Of a DNA stretch of 64,000 bases, positions 35,378-43,594 are shown piece after piece. The notes under the pieces are model-generated. The model was given only the letters and a program-made list of their open reading frames with translations, had not been told where the DNA came from and did no database searches. The stretch is from assembly GCF_013186535.1 (NCBI RefSeq), contig NZ_JABMCZ010000002.1:186001-250000 (forward strand), given 5' to 3'. A program made the translations under genes and the position numbers. The DNA comes from Nocardia terpenica. Its GTDB lineage: Bacteria > Actinomycetota > Actinomycetes > Mycobacteriales > Mycobacteriaceae. How positions within the stretch are numbered: position 1 is the first letter of the stretch; each line of letters starts with the position of its first letter.

Positions 35378-35956
35378 CTACCGCGATGGATTGCAGAAGC
35401 CGCAGACGCCGCTGGCGGGGAGCTGGACGAAGCATTCGTCGCACACGCGGGCCCGGGCAGGTTCGGGGGTGCCCGCGGGGCGGGTGGGGGTGGTGGCGCC
35501 GCGCCGGGCGGCGACCTTGGGTGTGAGGGGCGGGATTCCGGCGGGGACGTCGGTGCCGTAGGTGTGGTAGCACTGCCAGCGGGCGTAGGCGGCGTGCAGT
35601 TCCAGGTCGTCGGGGATCGGGAGGGCGGCCAGCTCCAGGACGTATTTGTAACTGTCGGTGACCGTGTGGTTCTGGCGCACGCACAGCGCGGTCAGCGGCG
35701 GCTCGTCGGCGGAGCGGCAGCGGCGGGCGACCTTGCGCAGCACCGCGTCCACCCAGGTGCGGGTGGGCGCGTCGGTGCGCACGCCGGACATCTCCTGCAC
35801 CCGCGCGGCCAGTTCGTTCATCGTCACGAAATGCCCGTAGTCCTGGGCGGTTTCGAGCAGTACCTCGTGCGCGGCCAGCGCCCACGCCACGGTGGCGTCA
35901 CGGAAGGACACCGCTTCTCCGTCGTCGGTTCGCCAGGCCCCAGAAGTCGTCGTCAC
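35378..35956 (-). CDS. Conserved-looking protein with C-terminal zinc ribbon; function unknown
   Basis: A 192-residue soluble protein. The body is helical (WALAAHEVLLETAQDYGHFVTMNELAARVQEMSGVR) and may hold a winged-helix-like segment. The last 20 residues have CDEC...CGFC spacing, a four-Cys zinc knuckle. A basic, Pro/Thr-rich linker joins them. I chose the GTG at 35956 because AGGGA lies 6 nt upstream; ATG at 35968 is an alternative. It lies downstream of the S10 operon terminator, on the same strand. DNA or RNA binding is inferred only from the zinc knuckle and basic linker. Confidence 0.72.
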   Translation of the reverse strand: MTTTSGAWRTDDGEAVSFRDATVAWALAAHEVLLETAQDYGHFVTMNELAARVQEMSGVRTDAPTRTWVDAVLRKVARRCRSADEPPLTALCVRQNHTVTDSYKYVLELAALPIPDDLELHAAYARWQCYHTYGTDVPAGIPPLTPKVAARRGATTPTRPAGTPEPARARVCDECFVQLPASGVCGFCNPSR

Positions 35957-36070
35957 AGCATCCCTCATAGCCCGTCCACGGTATCGAATGGATCGGGTCA
36001 CGCGCCAATACTCTTCCCGCACAAACGTATTCCCCGACACACGTATTCCCGGAGCGGGCGGGTGGAAATG

Positions 36071-36109
36071 CCGAAGGCCCGCCTCCCGAAACGGGAAGCG
36101 GGCCTTCGG
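36071..36109. terminator. Strong hairpin terminating the S10 operon
   Basis: An inverted repeat with 18-nt arms (CCGAAGGCCCGC... and ...GCGGGCCTTCGG, one mismatch) and loop AAA begins 28 nt after the rpsQ stop codon. It has no T-tract but is one of the strongest hairpins in the window. Confidence 0.85.
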
Positions 36110-36136
36110 TGTTCGACTGTCAGCCGTGGAGCGGGC

Positions 36137-36433
36137 CTACTTGGCCTTCTCCAGGACCTCGACCAGCCGCCAGCGCTTGGTGGCCGACAGCGGGCGGGTC
36201 TCCATCAGCTGAACGCGGTCGCCGACGCCGGCGATCTCGTTCTCGTCGTGCGCCTTCACCTTCGAGGTGGTGCGGATGATCTTGCCGTAAAGCTTGTGCT
36301 TCACGCGATCCTCCAGCTCGACCACGATGGTCTTGGTCATCTTGTCGGAGACGACGTAGCCGATGCGCACCTTGCGCGAGCCACGCTCCTCCTGCTTGGC
36401 CGGCGTCTTGGCCGGGCCCTTGGCATCACTCAT
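36137..36433 (-). CDS. rpsQ: 30S ribosomal protein S17
   Basis: A 98-residue primary 16S rRNA-binding protein of the 30S subunit. The core has GYVVSDKMTKTIVVELE and a C-terminal RPLSATKRWRLVEVLEKAK. The N-terminus is extended by about 15 charged residues (DAKGPAKTPAKQEERG), as in other mycolata. The start overlaps the rpmC stop by 4 nt (ATGA). It is the last gene of the S10 operon here and is followed by the hairpin at 36071. Confidence 0.97.
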   Translation of the reverse strand: MSDAKGPAKTPAKQEERGSRKVRIGYVVSDKMTKTIVVELEDRVKHKLYGKIIRTTSKVKAHDENEIAGVGDRVQLMETRPLSATKRWRLVEVLEKAK

Positions 36434-36669
36434 GCCGCATCTCCCTTGTCCGCAGGACCGGTGGCCAGGCCGAGCTCACGCTCGCGCATGACGGTGTAGA
36501 TGCGCGCAATCTCGTGACGGACAACGCGCAGGCGCCGGTTGTTCTGCAACTGGCCGGTCGCCATCTGGAAGCGCAGGTTGAACAGCTCTTCCTTCGATTC
36601 ACGCAGGCGGGCGACGAGCTCGTCCTCGGTGAGCTCGCGCAGGTCTGCGGCCGGAGTTCCGGTAGCCAT
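36430..36669 (-). CDS. rpmC: 50S ribosomal protein L29
   Basis: A 79-residue two-helix protein near the peptide exit tunnel. Typical residues are ELTEDELVARLRESKEELFN and LRVVRHEIARIYTVM. The ATG at 36669 overlaps the rplP stop codon (TGATG), which fixes the start although the frame is open further upstream. Confidence 0.97.
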   Translation of the reverse strand: MATGTPAADLRELTEDELVARLRESKEELFNLRFQMATGQLQNNRRLRVVRHEIARIYTVMRERELGLATGPADKGDAA

Positions 36670-37085
36670 CAGAACTGCTCCTCCCTCGTCACGATCCTGC
36701 ACTTCATCGGGAGCTTGTGCATCGCGCGGCGCAGGGCCTCGCGAGCGGTCTCCTCGTTCGGGTAACTCATTTCGAACATGACCCGTCCGGGCTTCACATT
36801 CGCGACCCACCACTCCGGCGAACCCTTACCGGAACCCATGCGGGTCTCGGCCGGCTTCTTGGTGAGCGGGCGGTCCGGGTAGATGTTGATCCAGATCTTG
36901 CCGCCACGACGGATGTGGCGGGTCATCGCGATACGCGCCGACTCGATCTGACGGTTGGTGACGTAGGCCGGCTCCAGCGCCTGGATGCCGTACTCGCCGA
37001 ACGACACCGCAGTGCCACCCTTGGACATGCCGGAGCGCTTCGGGTGGTGCTGCTTGCGGAACTTGACCTTGCGGGGCATCAGCAT
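36669..37085 (-). CDS. rplP: 50S ribosomal protein L16
   Basis: A 138-residue 50S protein near the A-site tRNA elbow. It opens MLMPRKVKFRKQHHPKRSGM and contains TRHIRRGGKIWINIYPD and RMGSGKGSPEWWVA, all standard for L16. It follows rpsC by 3 nt and overlaps rpmC by 1 nt. Confidence 0.97.
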   Translation of the reverse strand: MLMPRKVKFRKQHHPKRSGMSKGGTAVSFGEYGIQALEPAYVTNRQIESARIAMTRHIRRGGKIWINIYPDRPLTKKPAETRMGSGKGSPEWWVANVKPGRVMFEMSYPNEETAREALRRAMHKLPMKCRIVTREEQF

Positions 37086-37088
37086 GGG

Positions 37089-37895
37089 TCAGCCCTCCTG
37101 CTTTTCTGCCGGAGCGTCGACCACCGCGGTCGCGGCACCGGAACGCCCGGCCTCGGTGCTGGTCGCCGTGGTGCCCTGGGCACCCGAACGGCGGGGACGG
37201 CTCGGCCGCTCACGACGCTCGCGACGCTCACCGGACGGGGCAGCGCTGGCAGTGACCTCACGCTTGCCGCCGACGATGTCGCCCTTGTAGATCCAGACCT
37301 TCACGCCGATCCGGCCGAAGGTGGTCTTCGCCTCGTACAGGCCGTAATCGATGTCGGCGCGCAGCGTGTGCAGCGGCACCCGACCCTCGCGGTAGAACTC
37401 CGAGCGCGACATCTCGGCGCCACCGAGGCGGCCCGAGCACTGCACGCGGATGCCCTTGACGTTCGGCGAACGCATGGCCGACTGGATGGCCTTGCGCATC
37501 GCACGACGGAACGCGACGCGGTTGGACAGCTGCTCGGCGACGCCCTGGGCGACGAGCTGCGCATCCGACTCGGGGTTCTTGACCTCGAGGATGTTCAGCT
37601 GCACCTGCTTGCCGGTCAGCTTCTCCAGCTCGGCGCGGATGCGGTCGGCCTCGGCGCCGCGACGGCCGATCACGATGCCCGGGCGCGCGGTGTGGATGTC
37701 CACCCGCACGCGATCACGGGTGCGCTCGATCTCGACCTTCGAGATGCCGGCCCGCTCCATGCCCGTGGCGAGGAGCTTGCGGATCGCGACGTCTTCCTTG
37801 ACGTATTCCTTGTACTGCTTGTCCGCGTACCAACGGGACTTCCAGTCGGTGGTGATACCGAGGCGGAAGCCATGGGGATTGATCTTCTGTCCCAT
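37089..37895 (-). CDS. rpsC: 30S ribosomal protein S3
   Basis: A 268-residue protein of the mRNA entry site. The opening MGQKINPHGFRLGIT, the KH-domain GRRGAEADRIR near residue 90 and RMGRIGVKVWIYKGD near 200 are present. The last 50 residues are a basic, Arg/Ser/Ala/Thr-rich extension without helical pattern, as in other actinobacterial S3. It begins directly after the rplV stop codon. Confidence 0.97.
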   Translation of the reverse strand: MGQKINPHGFRLGITTDWKSRWYADKQYKEYVKEDVAIRKLLATGMERAGISKVEIERTRDRVRVDIHTARPGIVIGRRGAEADRIRAELEKLTGKQVQLNILEVKNPESDAQLVAQGVAEQLSNRVAFRRAMRKAIQSAMRSPNVKGIRVQCSGRLGGAEMSRSEFYREGRVPLHTLRADIDYGLYEAKTTFGRIGVKVWIYKGDIVGGKREVTASAAPSGERRERRERPSRPRRSGAQGTTATSTEAGRSGAATAVVDAPAEKQEG

Positions 37896-38294
37896 TTACT
37901 CAGCCCCTCCCTTCCGGCGGCTGCGAGCCGGGGCGGCGCTGGCGACGCTCTCGACCTCGATGGTGATGTGGCTGGTGCGCTTGCGAATCCGGAACGCGCG
38001 GCCCTGGGCGCGCGGCTGGAAACGCTTCATGGTCGCGCCCTCGTCGACGTAGGCCGTCGAGATGACCAGGGTGGCCGGGTTCAGGCCGAAGTTGTTCTCG
38101 GCGTTGGCCGCGGCGGAGGCCACGACCTTGGCGACCGGCTCGCTCGCGGCCTGCGGCGCGAACTTCAGGATGTTCAGCGCGTCCTCGACCCGCTTGCCGC
38201 GGACCATGTCCACGACGCGGCGAGCCTTCATCGGCGTCACGCGCACGAACTTCGCGGTCGCGCGCGCGGTGGTGATCTGAGTGTCAGTGCTCAT
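37896..38294 (-). CDS. rplV: 50S ribosomal protein L22
   Basis: A 132-residue protein lining the peptide exit tunnel. KFVRVTPMKARRVVDMVRGK and the beta-hairpin region FQPRAQGRAFRIRKRTSHI are diagnostic. The start overlaps the rpsS stop by 4 nt. The C-terminus is a short basic tail. Confidence 0.97.
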   Translation of the reverse strand: MSTDTQITTARATAKFVRVTPMKARRVVDMVRGKRVEDALNILKFAPQAASEPVAKVVASAAANAENNFGLNPATLVISTAYVDEGATMKRFQPRAQGRAFRIRKRTSHITIEVESVASAAPARSRRKGGAE

Positions 38295-38572
38295 CGCCGC
38301 TTGCTCTTCCGATCTTCCTTGACGTGGCTCCGGAACGTCCTGGTCGGCGCGAACTCACCGAGCTTGTGGCCGACCATGTTCTCCGACACGAACACCGGCA
38401 CGTGCTTGCGGCCGTCGTGCACCGCGAAGGTGTGCCCGATGAAATCGGGGATGATGGTCGAACGACGCGACCAGGTCTTGATGACCTGCTTGGTGTTCTT
38501 CTCGTTCTGGACGTCCACCTTCTTCAGGAGGTGTTCGTCGACGAACGGGCCCTTCTTCAGGCTGCGTGGCAT
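38291..38572 (-). CDS. rpsS: 30S ribosomal protein S19
   Basis: A 93-residue 30S head protein. It begins MPRSLKKGPFVDEHLLKKV and contains IIPDFIGHTFAVHDGRKHVP. Full length. GGAGG lies upstream of the ATG, 15 nt after the rplB stop. Confidence 0.97.
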   Translation of the reverse strand: MPRSLKKGPFVDEHLLKKVDVQNEKNTKQVIKTWSRRSTIIPDFIGHTFAVHDGRKHVPVFVSENMVGHKLGEFAPTRTFRSHVKEDRKSKRR

Positions 38573-38587
38573 GTCTTAACCTCCTCC

Positions 38588-39418
38588 TTAACGCTTCTTG
38601 CCGCGGCGGCGGACGATGAGCTTGTCGCTCGGACGGTTGGGCTTGCGGGTGCGGCCCTCGGGCTTACCCCACGGCGAGACCGGGTGGCGACCACCGGAGG
38701 TCTTGCCCTCGCCACCGCCGTGCGGGTGGTCGACGGGGTTCATCACGACACCACGAACCGTGGGGCGGCGGCCCTTCCAGCGCATGCGGCCGGCCTTGCC
38801 CCAGTTGATGTTCGACTGCTCGGCGTTGCCGACCTCGCCGATGGTGGCGCGGCAGCGCACATCGACGCGACGGATCTCGCCGGAGGGCATACGCAGGACG
38901 GCGTAGGCGCCTTCCTTACCCAGCAGCTGGATGCTCATGCCCGCGGCACGGGCCAGCTTGGCGCCGCCACCCGGACGCAGCTCCACCGCGTGGATGGTGG
39001 TACCGGTCGGGATCGAGCGCAGCGGCAGGTTGTTGCCCGGCTTGATGTCCGCGCCCGGGCCCGACTCGATGCGGGTGCCCTGGGTGACGTTCTTCGGCGC
39101 CAGGATGTAGCGCTTCTCGCCGTCGGCGAAGTGCAGCAGCGCGATGTTCGCGGTCCGGTTCGGGTCGTACTCGATGTGCGCGACCTTGGCCGGGATGCCG
39201 TCCTTGTCCAGGCGACGGAAGTCGATCAGACGGTAGGCCCGCTTGTGACCGCCACCGCGGTGCCGGGTGGTGATCCGGCCGTGCGCGTTGCGGCCACCGG
39301 ACTTGGTCAGCGGGCGCAGCAGCGACTTCTCGGGGGTCGACCGGGTGATCTCGGCGAAGTCCGAGACGCTGGCGCCGCGGCGGCCCGGCGTTGTCGGCTT
39401 GTACTTACGAATTGCCAT
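38588..39418 (-). CDS. rplB: 50S ribosomal protein L2
   Basis: A 276-residue 23S rRNA-binding protein close to the peptidyl-transferase centre. RITTRHRGGGHKRAYR, the VVMNPVDHPHGGGEG loop with the conserved His, and SPWGKPEGRTR mark it. 33 nt separate it from rplW. Confidence 0.97.
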   Translation of the reverse strand: MAIRKYKPTTPGRRGASVSDFAEITRSTPEKSLLRPLTKSGGRNAHGRITTRHRGGGHKRAYRLIDFRRLDKDGIPAKVAHIEYDPNRTANIALLHFADGEKRYILAPKNVTQGTRIESGPGADIKPGNNLPLRSIPTGTTIHAVELRPGGGAKLARAAGMSIQLLGKEGAYAVLRMPSGEIRRVDVRCRATIGEVGNAEQSNINWGKAGRMRWKGRRPTVRGVVMNPVDHPHGGGEGKTSGGRHPVSPWGKPEGRTRKPNRPSDKLIVRRRGKKR

Positions 39419-39451
39419 GAGTTCTTCTCTGCTTTCTGGATTCCCCGCCGC

Positions 39452-39757
39452 TTACGCGACCGGGCCTCCGAAGATCTCGATGGGCTTGCTGTCGGCCGAG
39501 ATGGTCACGAGCGCGCGCTTGGTGTCCTTGCGCTTGCCGTAACCGAAGCGGGTCCGCTTGCGCTTGCCCTGACGGTTGGCAGTGTTGACGCTGGTCACCT
39601 TCACGCCGAAAACCTTCTCGACGGCGATCTTGATCTGCGTCTTGTTCGAGTCCGGGTGCACCAGGAAGGTGTAGGTGCCCTCCTCGATCAGTCCATAGGA
39701 CTTCTCGGAGATGACCGGCGCGAGCAGGATGTCGCGGGGGTCGGCGATGGTGGTCAC
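39452..39757 (-). CDS. rplW: 50S ribosomal protein L23
   Basis: A 101-residue protein at the tunnel exit and docking site for trigger factor and SRP. It has APVISEKSYGLIEEGTYTF and VTSVNTANRQGKRKRT. The start overlaps the rplD stop by 4 nt. Confidence 0.97.
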   Translation of the reverse strand: MTTIADPRDILLAPVISEKSYGLIEEGTYTFLVHPDSNKTQIKIAVEKVFGVKVTSVNTANRQGKRKRTRFGYGKRKDTKRALVTISADSKPIEIFGGPVA

Positions 39758-40425
39758 TTGCTCTCCTCCTGTGCAGCCTCGGCGGGCCCGTGCACGAAGG
39801 CGTTCAGGGCCTCCACGCTGAACACGACCTCATCGCTGTTCAGCACGTCGTACGTGTTGAGCTGATCCGGCGCGATGGGGTGCACGTTCTGCAGGTTCGC
39901 CATGCTCTTCCACGCGGTGACGTCCTCGCGGCCCACGACCACCAGGAACTTCTTCCGCTCCGACAGCTCGGCCAGGAAGTTCTTGGCCGTCTTGGTCGAC
40001 GGGGTCTGACCCGCGACCAGCTCGGTGATCACGTGGATGCGCTCGCTGCGGGCCCGGTCGGACAGGGCGCCACGCAGCGCGGCGATCCTCATCTTCTTGG
40101 GCAGGCGCTGCGAGTAGTCGCGCGGCTGCGGGCCGTGCACGGTGCCACCGCCGGCGAACTGCGGCGCGCGGGTCGAGCCCTGACGGGCGCGGCCGGTGCC
40201 CTTCTGCCGGTACGGCTTCTTGCCACCGCCGCGGACGTCGCCGCGGGTCTTGGTGGCGTGCGTGCCCTGGCGAGCCGCGGCCTGCTGGGCCACGACGACC
40301 TGGTGCATCAGCGCGATGTTCGCGGTGACGTCGAAGATCTCCGCGGGGAGCTCGACGGTGCCGTTGGTCTTGCCGCCCGGTTCTTTGACCGGCAGCGTCA
40401 GGTTGGTCTTGGTTTCAGTGCTCAC
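39754..40425 (-). CDS. rplD: 50S ribosomal protein L4
   Basis: A 223-residue protein with the tunnel-lining basic loop KTRGDVRGGGKKPYRQKGTG followed by GPQPRDYSQRLPKKMR. In some bacteria L4 represses its own S10 operon; I see no E. coli-like S10 leader structure to support that here. The start overlaps rplC by 4 nt. Confidence 0.97.
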   Translation of the reverse strand: MSTETKTNLTLPVKEPGGKTNGTVELPAEIFDVTANIALMHQVVVAQQAAARQGTHATKTRGDVRGGGKKPYRQKGTGRARQGSTRAPQFAGGGTVHGPQPRDYSQRLPKKMRIAALRGALSDRARSERIHVITELVAGQTPSTKTAKNFLAELSERKKFLVVVGREDVTAWKSMANLQNVHPIAPDQLNTYDVLNSDEVVFSVEALNAFVHGPAEAAQEESK

Positions 40426-41087
40426 GCGTGCGCACCACCCTTCGCGGCGCTCTTGACGATCACGATGCCGCCCTTGCGACCCGGGATCGCACCCTTGATC
40501 AGCAGCAGCCCGTTCTCGGCGTCCACCTTGTGGACCGAGAGGTTCTGCGTGGTGACGCGGTCGTTACCCATCCGGCCGGACATGCGCATGCCCTTGAACA
40601 CGCGGCCCGGGGTGGAGCAACCACCGATCGAACCCGGCCGGCGGTGCACGGCCTGGGCACCGTGCGAGGCGCCCTGACCACGGAAGCCGTGGCGCTTCAT
40701 GGTGCCGGCGAAGCCCTTGCCCTTGCTGGTGCCGGTGACGTCGACGTAGGCGCCCTCTTCGAACACGTCGGCGCTGAGCTCCTGGCCCACCTCGAACTTC
40801 GAGGCGTCGGCGACGCGGATCTCGGCGACGTGGCGACGCGGGGTCACGCCGGCCTTGGTGAACTGCCCGGCGACGGGCTTGGTCACCTTGCGCGGGTCGA
40901 TGGCACCGAAGGCGATCTGGAGGGCGGAGTAGCCGTCGCGCTCCACGGTGCGGATCTGGGTCACGACGTTCGGCCCGGCCTTGACGACGGTCACGGGAAC
41001 GACGCGGTTCTTCTCGTCGAACACCTGGGTCATGCCGAGCTTGGTGCCCAGGATGCCGGCAGCCGGCCTGCTCTTGTTGTCAGTCAT
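40422..41087 (-). CDS. rplC: 50S ribosomal protein L3
   Basis: A 221-residue protein reaching the peptidyl-transferase centre. GILGTKLGMTQVFD, HGFRGQGASHGAQAVHR and GRMGNDRVTTQNL are diagnostic. I chose the ATG at 41087 (MTDNKSRPAAG, as I recall nocardial L3 begins), with GGGGA 8 nt upstream. A GTG at 41105 overlapping the rpsJ stop is possible and would add six residues. Confidence 0.96.
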   Translation of the reverse strand: MTDNKSRPAAGILGTKLGMTQVFDEKNRVVPVTVVKAGPNVVTQIRTVERDGYSALQIAFGAIDPRKVTKPVAGQFTKAGVTPRRHVAEIRVADASKFEVGQELSADVFEEGAYVDVTGTSKGKGFAGTMKRHGFRGQGASHGAQAVHRRPGSIGGCSTPGRVFKGMRMSGRMGNDRVTTQNLSVHKVDAENGLLLIKGAIPGRKGGIVIVKSAAKGGAHA

Positions 41088-41101
41088 ATCTGGAGTCCCC
41101 G

Positions 41102-41407
41102 TCACTGAATGTTGACGTCGACACTGGCCGGCAGATCGATGCGCATGAGGGCATCGACCGTCTTCGGCGTCGGGTCGAGGATGTCGATCAGCCGCTTGTG
41201 CGTGCGCATCTCGAAGTGTTCGCGCGAGTCCTTGTACTTGTGCGGCGAACGGATGACGCAGTACACGTTCTTCTCGGTCGGCAACGGCACCGGCCCGACG
41301 ACGCGGGCACCGGTGCGGGTCACCGTCTCGACGATCTTGCGCGCAGACGCGTCGATCGCCTCATGGTCGTAGGCCTTGAGCCTGATGCGGATCTTCTGTC
41401 CCGCCAC
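41102..41407 (-). CDS. rpsJ: 30S ribosomal protein S10
   Basis: A 101-residue 30S protein that also acts as NusE in antitermination. It begins GQKIRIRLKAYDHEAIDAS and ends DPTPKTVDALMRIDLPASVDVNIQ-like. The GTG at 41407 follows AAAGGA and gives the standard length; the open frame upstream to 41488 is leader sequence. It is the first gene of the S10 operon. Confidence 0.97.
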   Translation of the reverse strand: MAGQKIRIRLKAYDHEAIDASARKIVETVTRTGARVVGPVPLPTEKNVYCVIRSPHKYKDSREHFEMRTHKRLIDILDPTPKTVDALMRIDLPASVDVNIQ

Positions 41408-41453
41408 GCTGAGTGTCCTTTTCTCCGCTTGTACTTGCTCCGCTGTGACAGCG

Positions 41454-41473
41454 TTCGGGAGTGAACTCCCGAA
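41454..41473. promoter_or_regulatory. Inverted repeat in the S10 leader
   Basis: TTCGGGAGT-GA-ACTCCCGAA is a perfect 9-bp inverted repeat with a 2-nt centre, 47 bp before the rpsJ start. In RNA it could form a 7-bp stem with a 6-nt loop. It is a candidate site for leader control, or a DNA operator. Confidence 0.55.
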
Positions 41474-41772
41474 GCACCCTCTTTGCATGCCCGAACCTAC
41501 GAAGACGCATCAGCGCTCAACACGACCGGGATCTCTACCGACCCGATCCATCGCCGCTGTTCATCTGTCATGGTTCTTCCGGTCCACGCGGTCGGGCGTG
41601 TCGCCTCTCCGCTCATTCTCCGGCCCGGGTGCAATCCCTCTGAGCCTCGGAACGTTCGTCCCGGACGTACCCACGCCGAACTCGACGGGATACACAATGG
41701 GTAGTGCTCACCTGCTACCGTTCGGGCCGCATATCCGCAGGACACACGCCACCCGGTGCAGGCAACCCGAAC

Positions 41773-41802
41773 AGTATGCCTGAGCCCCCGCAGGGACTTC
41801 AA
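41773..41802 (-). promoter_or_regulatory. Probable promoter of the S10 operon
   Basis: On the minus strand, TTGAAG (41797-41802) and CATACT (41773-41778) are spaced by 18 bp, close to housekeeping -35 and -10 hexamers. Transcription would start near 41766. Confidence 0.5.
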
Positions 41803-41843
41803 ATCGGGGTGCGTGTGACTCCCGTAACGACGCCGATCCCAGG

Positions 41844-42398
41844 TCAGACGGCCAGTGCACGCCGGCCCGGGCGGATGCGCCGCCATGCTACCGCCAGGAG
41901 GACGACCAGGCCCAGCAGCGGCAGGGTGCCGACCGTCCAGCTCAGCGCGAGCGGCGGTCCGGGCTGGTCGAGGACCTGCAGCGAGGTGAGCGCCCCCTCG
42001 CCGTGACCGGCGGGGCCGTCGACGGCGAATCGGAAGGTGTAGGTGCCGGGGTCGTCCAGGGCCTTGACGTCCAGGCCCCAGGAGTCGCGCTTGCGCGGGT
42101 GCCGGACCAGGGGCGCGGGGTGTTTGTACTGGACGCCGGGGCCGCTGATCAGCAGCGTGCCGGACTTGTCGGCGATGCCGCCGTCGGGCATGAAGGTGAA
42201 GTCCAGCGAGCGCATGGCGCGAATCGGCCAGGTGGAGAAGCCGACGGTGAGCGCGTAGGGCCCGGCCTGCACCCGCTCGGTGTGCACGATGTCGACGGGG
42301 GCGTAGGCCGCGGCGGGCCCGGCCGTCACCAGCGACACCGCGGTGAGGGCCAGCAGGGTGGCGGCCAGGCGGCGCGGCCAGGCGGCGCGCGGGCTCAT
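41844..42398 (-). CDS. Secreted, membrane-anchored protein of a putative copper operon
   Basis: A 184-residue protein. A signal peptide (residues 1-30, ending GPAAAYA) is followed by a beta-sandwich-like domain (AGPYALTVGFSTWPIRAMRSLDFTFMPDGG; SWGLDVKALDDPGTYTFRFAVDG) and a C-terminal membrane helix with a basic end (GLVVLLAVAWRRIRPGRR). It is the last gene of a four-gene operon; its start overlaps the preceding stop by 4 nt. The fold and neighbours suggest a periplasmic metal or redox helper, but no ligand motif is obvious in this subunit. Confidence 0.75.
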   Translation of the reverse strand: MSPRAAWPRRLAATLLALTAVSLVTAGPAAAYAPVDIVHTERVQAGPYALTVGFSTWPIRAMRSLDFTFMPDGGIADKSGTLLISGPGVQYKHPAPLVRHPRKRDSWGLDVKALDDPGTYTFRFAVDGPAGHGEGALTSLQVLDQPGPPLALSWTVGTLPLLGLVVLLAVAWRRIRPGRRALAV

Positions 42399-43561
42399 CG
42401 GGCGGCCTCCGCAGCGGGCGCGAGGGTGCGCAGCATGATCGCGAACCGGCCCGCCAGGTAGCCCGCGAGCAGGCCGAGCGGCACGCCGAGGACGGCCAGC
42501 AGCACGAACTGCGAACCGGGGACGTGCGCATAGTGATTGGTGAGCAGCACCTGCAGCGGCATGCCCACCGCGAGGATCACCCCGGAAACCAGGCCGGTGA
42601 CCGGCAGCAGCTTCTTCAGGTCGATGCCGCGGGTGCGGCTCAACCAGAACACGCCCTCGACGACGAGCGCCGCGACCACCAGGAACATCGGCATCAGGCT
42701 CGGGAAGCTCGGGGGCCGGGGCAGCAGGCCGTCGCGCAGCGGCAGGCCGGTCGCGGCGGCGTACGCGTGGGCGGCCCACGGCGAGAACCACCACAGCGCA
42801 CCCTGCAGGACCGCGGTGGCCGCGGTGATGGCGAGGGCGGCCCCGGGCCACGCCAGCACGGCCGCGCCGAGGATCAGCAGCAGCGGCGCGAACAGCACGA
42901 CGCCGATGATGATCGGGTCGACCGGCATGCGCAGATTGGCGAGCGCGTCGACCGGGATGGGCGCGAAGCTGATGAGGATGGGCAGCGCCGAGATCAGGCC
43001 GAGGCGGCCCCAGAGCTCGTCGCGGTGGGCGGAGAAGACGATGATGCTGCCGATCATGGTGATCGAGATGGACAGGAACAGCGCCACGTGCGAGGGCGTG
43101 TTCAGCACCGCGTCGAAGCCGTAGATGGTGTGCCACTGCAGGTCCAGCAGGCCGTAGAGCAGGAAGCTCGCGGCGCCCGCGCCGGAGACCATATAGCCCA
43201 GCGGCGCGGTCAACCGGCCGCCGAACACCCGGATCGGGGTGCCGCCGAGGCGCGGCAGCGGTCGCCCGGCGCGCTGAGCGGACGTGGCGAGCAGCACCAT
43301 GGCGAGGCTGGCGAACCCGGCGATCGCGCTCCCGGAGTAGAGGAACAGATGCGGGAGGGTGAAGAAGGTGTCGGGCCCGACCTCGTTGTGCCACTGGATA
43401 TCCCAGCTGGTGCCGATGGTGGTGATCAGGGTGCCGAGCAGCACGACCCAGGCCCCGGCGCGGGCCGCGGTGCCGGACGCGTCGGAGACCGCGACCGAGG
43501 TCGCGGGCGCCGCCGTCGCTGTTCTTCCGGCCGCGGCGTCGAACGGTATCGAGGTACTCAT
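42395..43561 (-). CDS. Polytopic membrane protein with duplicated QWH motif; putative copper operon
   Basis: A 388-residue protein with about nine or ten helices. Two similar motifs stand out: DIQWHNEVGPDTFFTLPH at residues 54-71 and DLQWHTIYGFDAVLNTPSH near 140-160. Each starts at a membrane boundary and carries two His, suggesting an internal duplication that could bind copper or haem. I do not recognise the family. A 33-nt gap separates it from the preceding FixH/YtkA-like gene and it overlaps the next gene by 4 nt. Confidence 0.78.
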   Translation of the reverse strand: MSTSIPFDAAAGRTATAAPATSVAVSDASGTAARAGAWVVLLGTLITTIGTSWDIQWHNEVGPDTFFTLPHLFLYSGSAIAGFASLAMVLLATSAQRAGRPLPRLGGTPIRVFGGRLTAPLGYMVSGAGAASFLLYGLLDLQWHTIYGFDAVLNTPSHVALFLSISITMIGSIIVFSAHRDELWGRLGLISALPILISFAPIPVDALANLRMPVDPIIIGVVLFAPLLLILGAAVLAWPGAALAITAATAVLQGALWWFSPWAAHAYAAATGLPLRDGLLPRPPSFPSLMPMFLVVAALVVEGVFWLSRTRGIDLKKLLPVTGLVSGVILAVGMPLQVLLTNHYAHVPGSQFVLLAVLGVPLGLLAGYLAGRFAIMLRTLAPAAEAAR

Positions 43562-43594
43562 GCGGGCGATTCCTTCCTGTGGTCGCGGTGCGGA

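Larger units (their letters stand above)
41408..41843. other. S10 operon leader and intergenic region, no gene found
   Basis: These 436 bp separate rpsJ from the end of the preceding operon. They hold a probable promoter (41773-41802), a perfect inverted repeat close to rpsJ (41454-41473) and, in the leader, a possible 24-codon reading frame beginning ATGACAGATGAACAG on the minus strand, for which I see no convincing ribosome-binding site. The leader would be about 360 nt, long enough for autogenous control. Confidence 0.7.

Noticed and set aside
41490..41580. Short leader peptide gene before rpsJ
   Set aside because: A 24-codon frame exists, but the ribosome-binding site is weak and there is no regulatory codon run.
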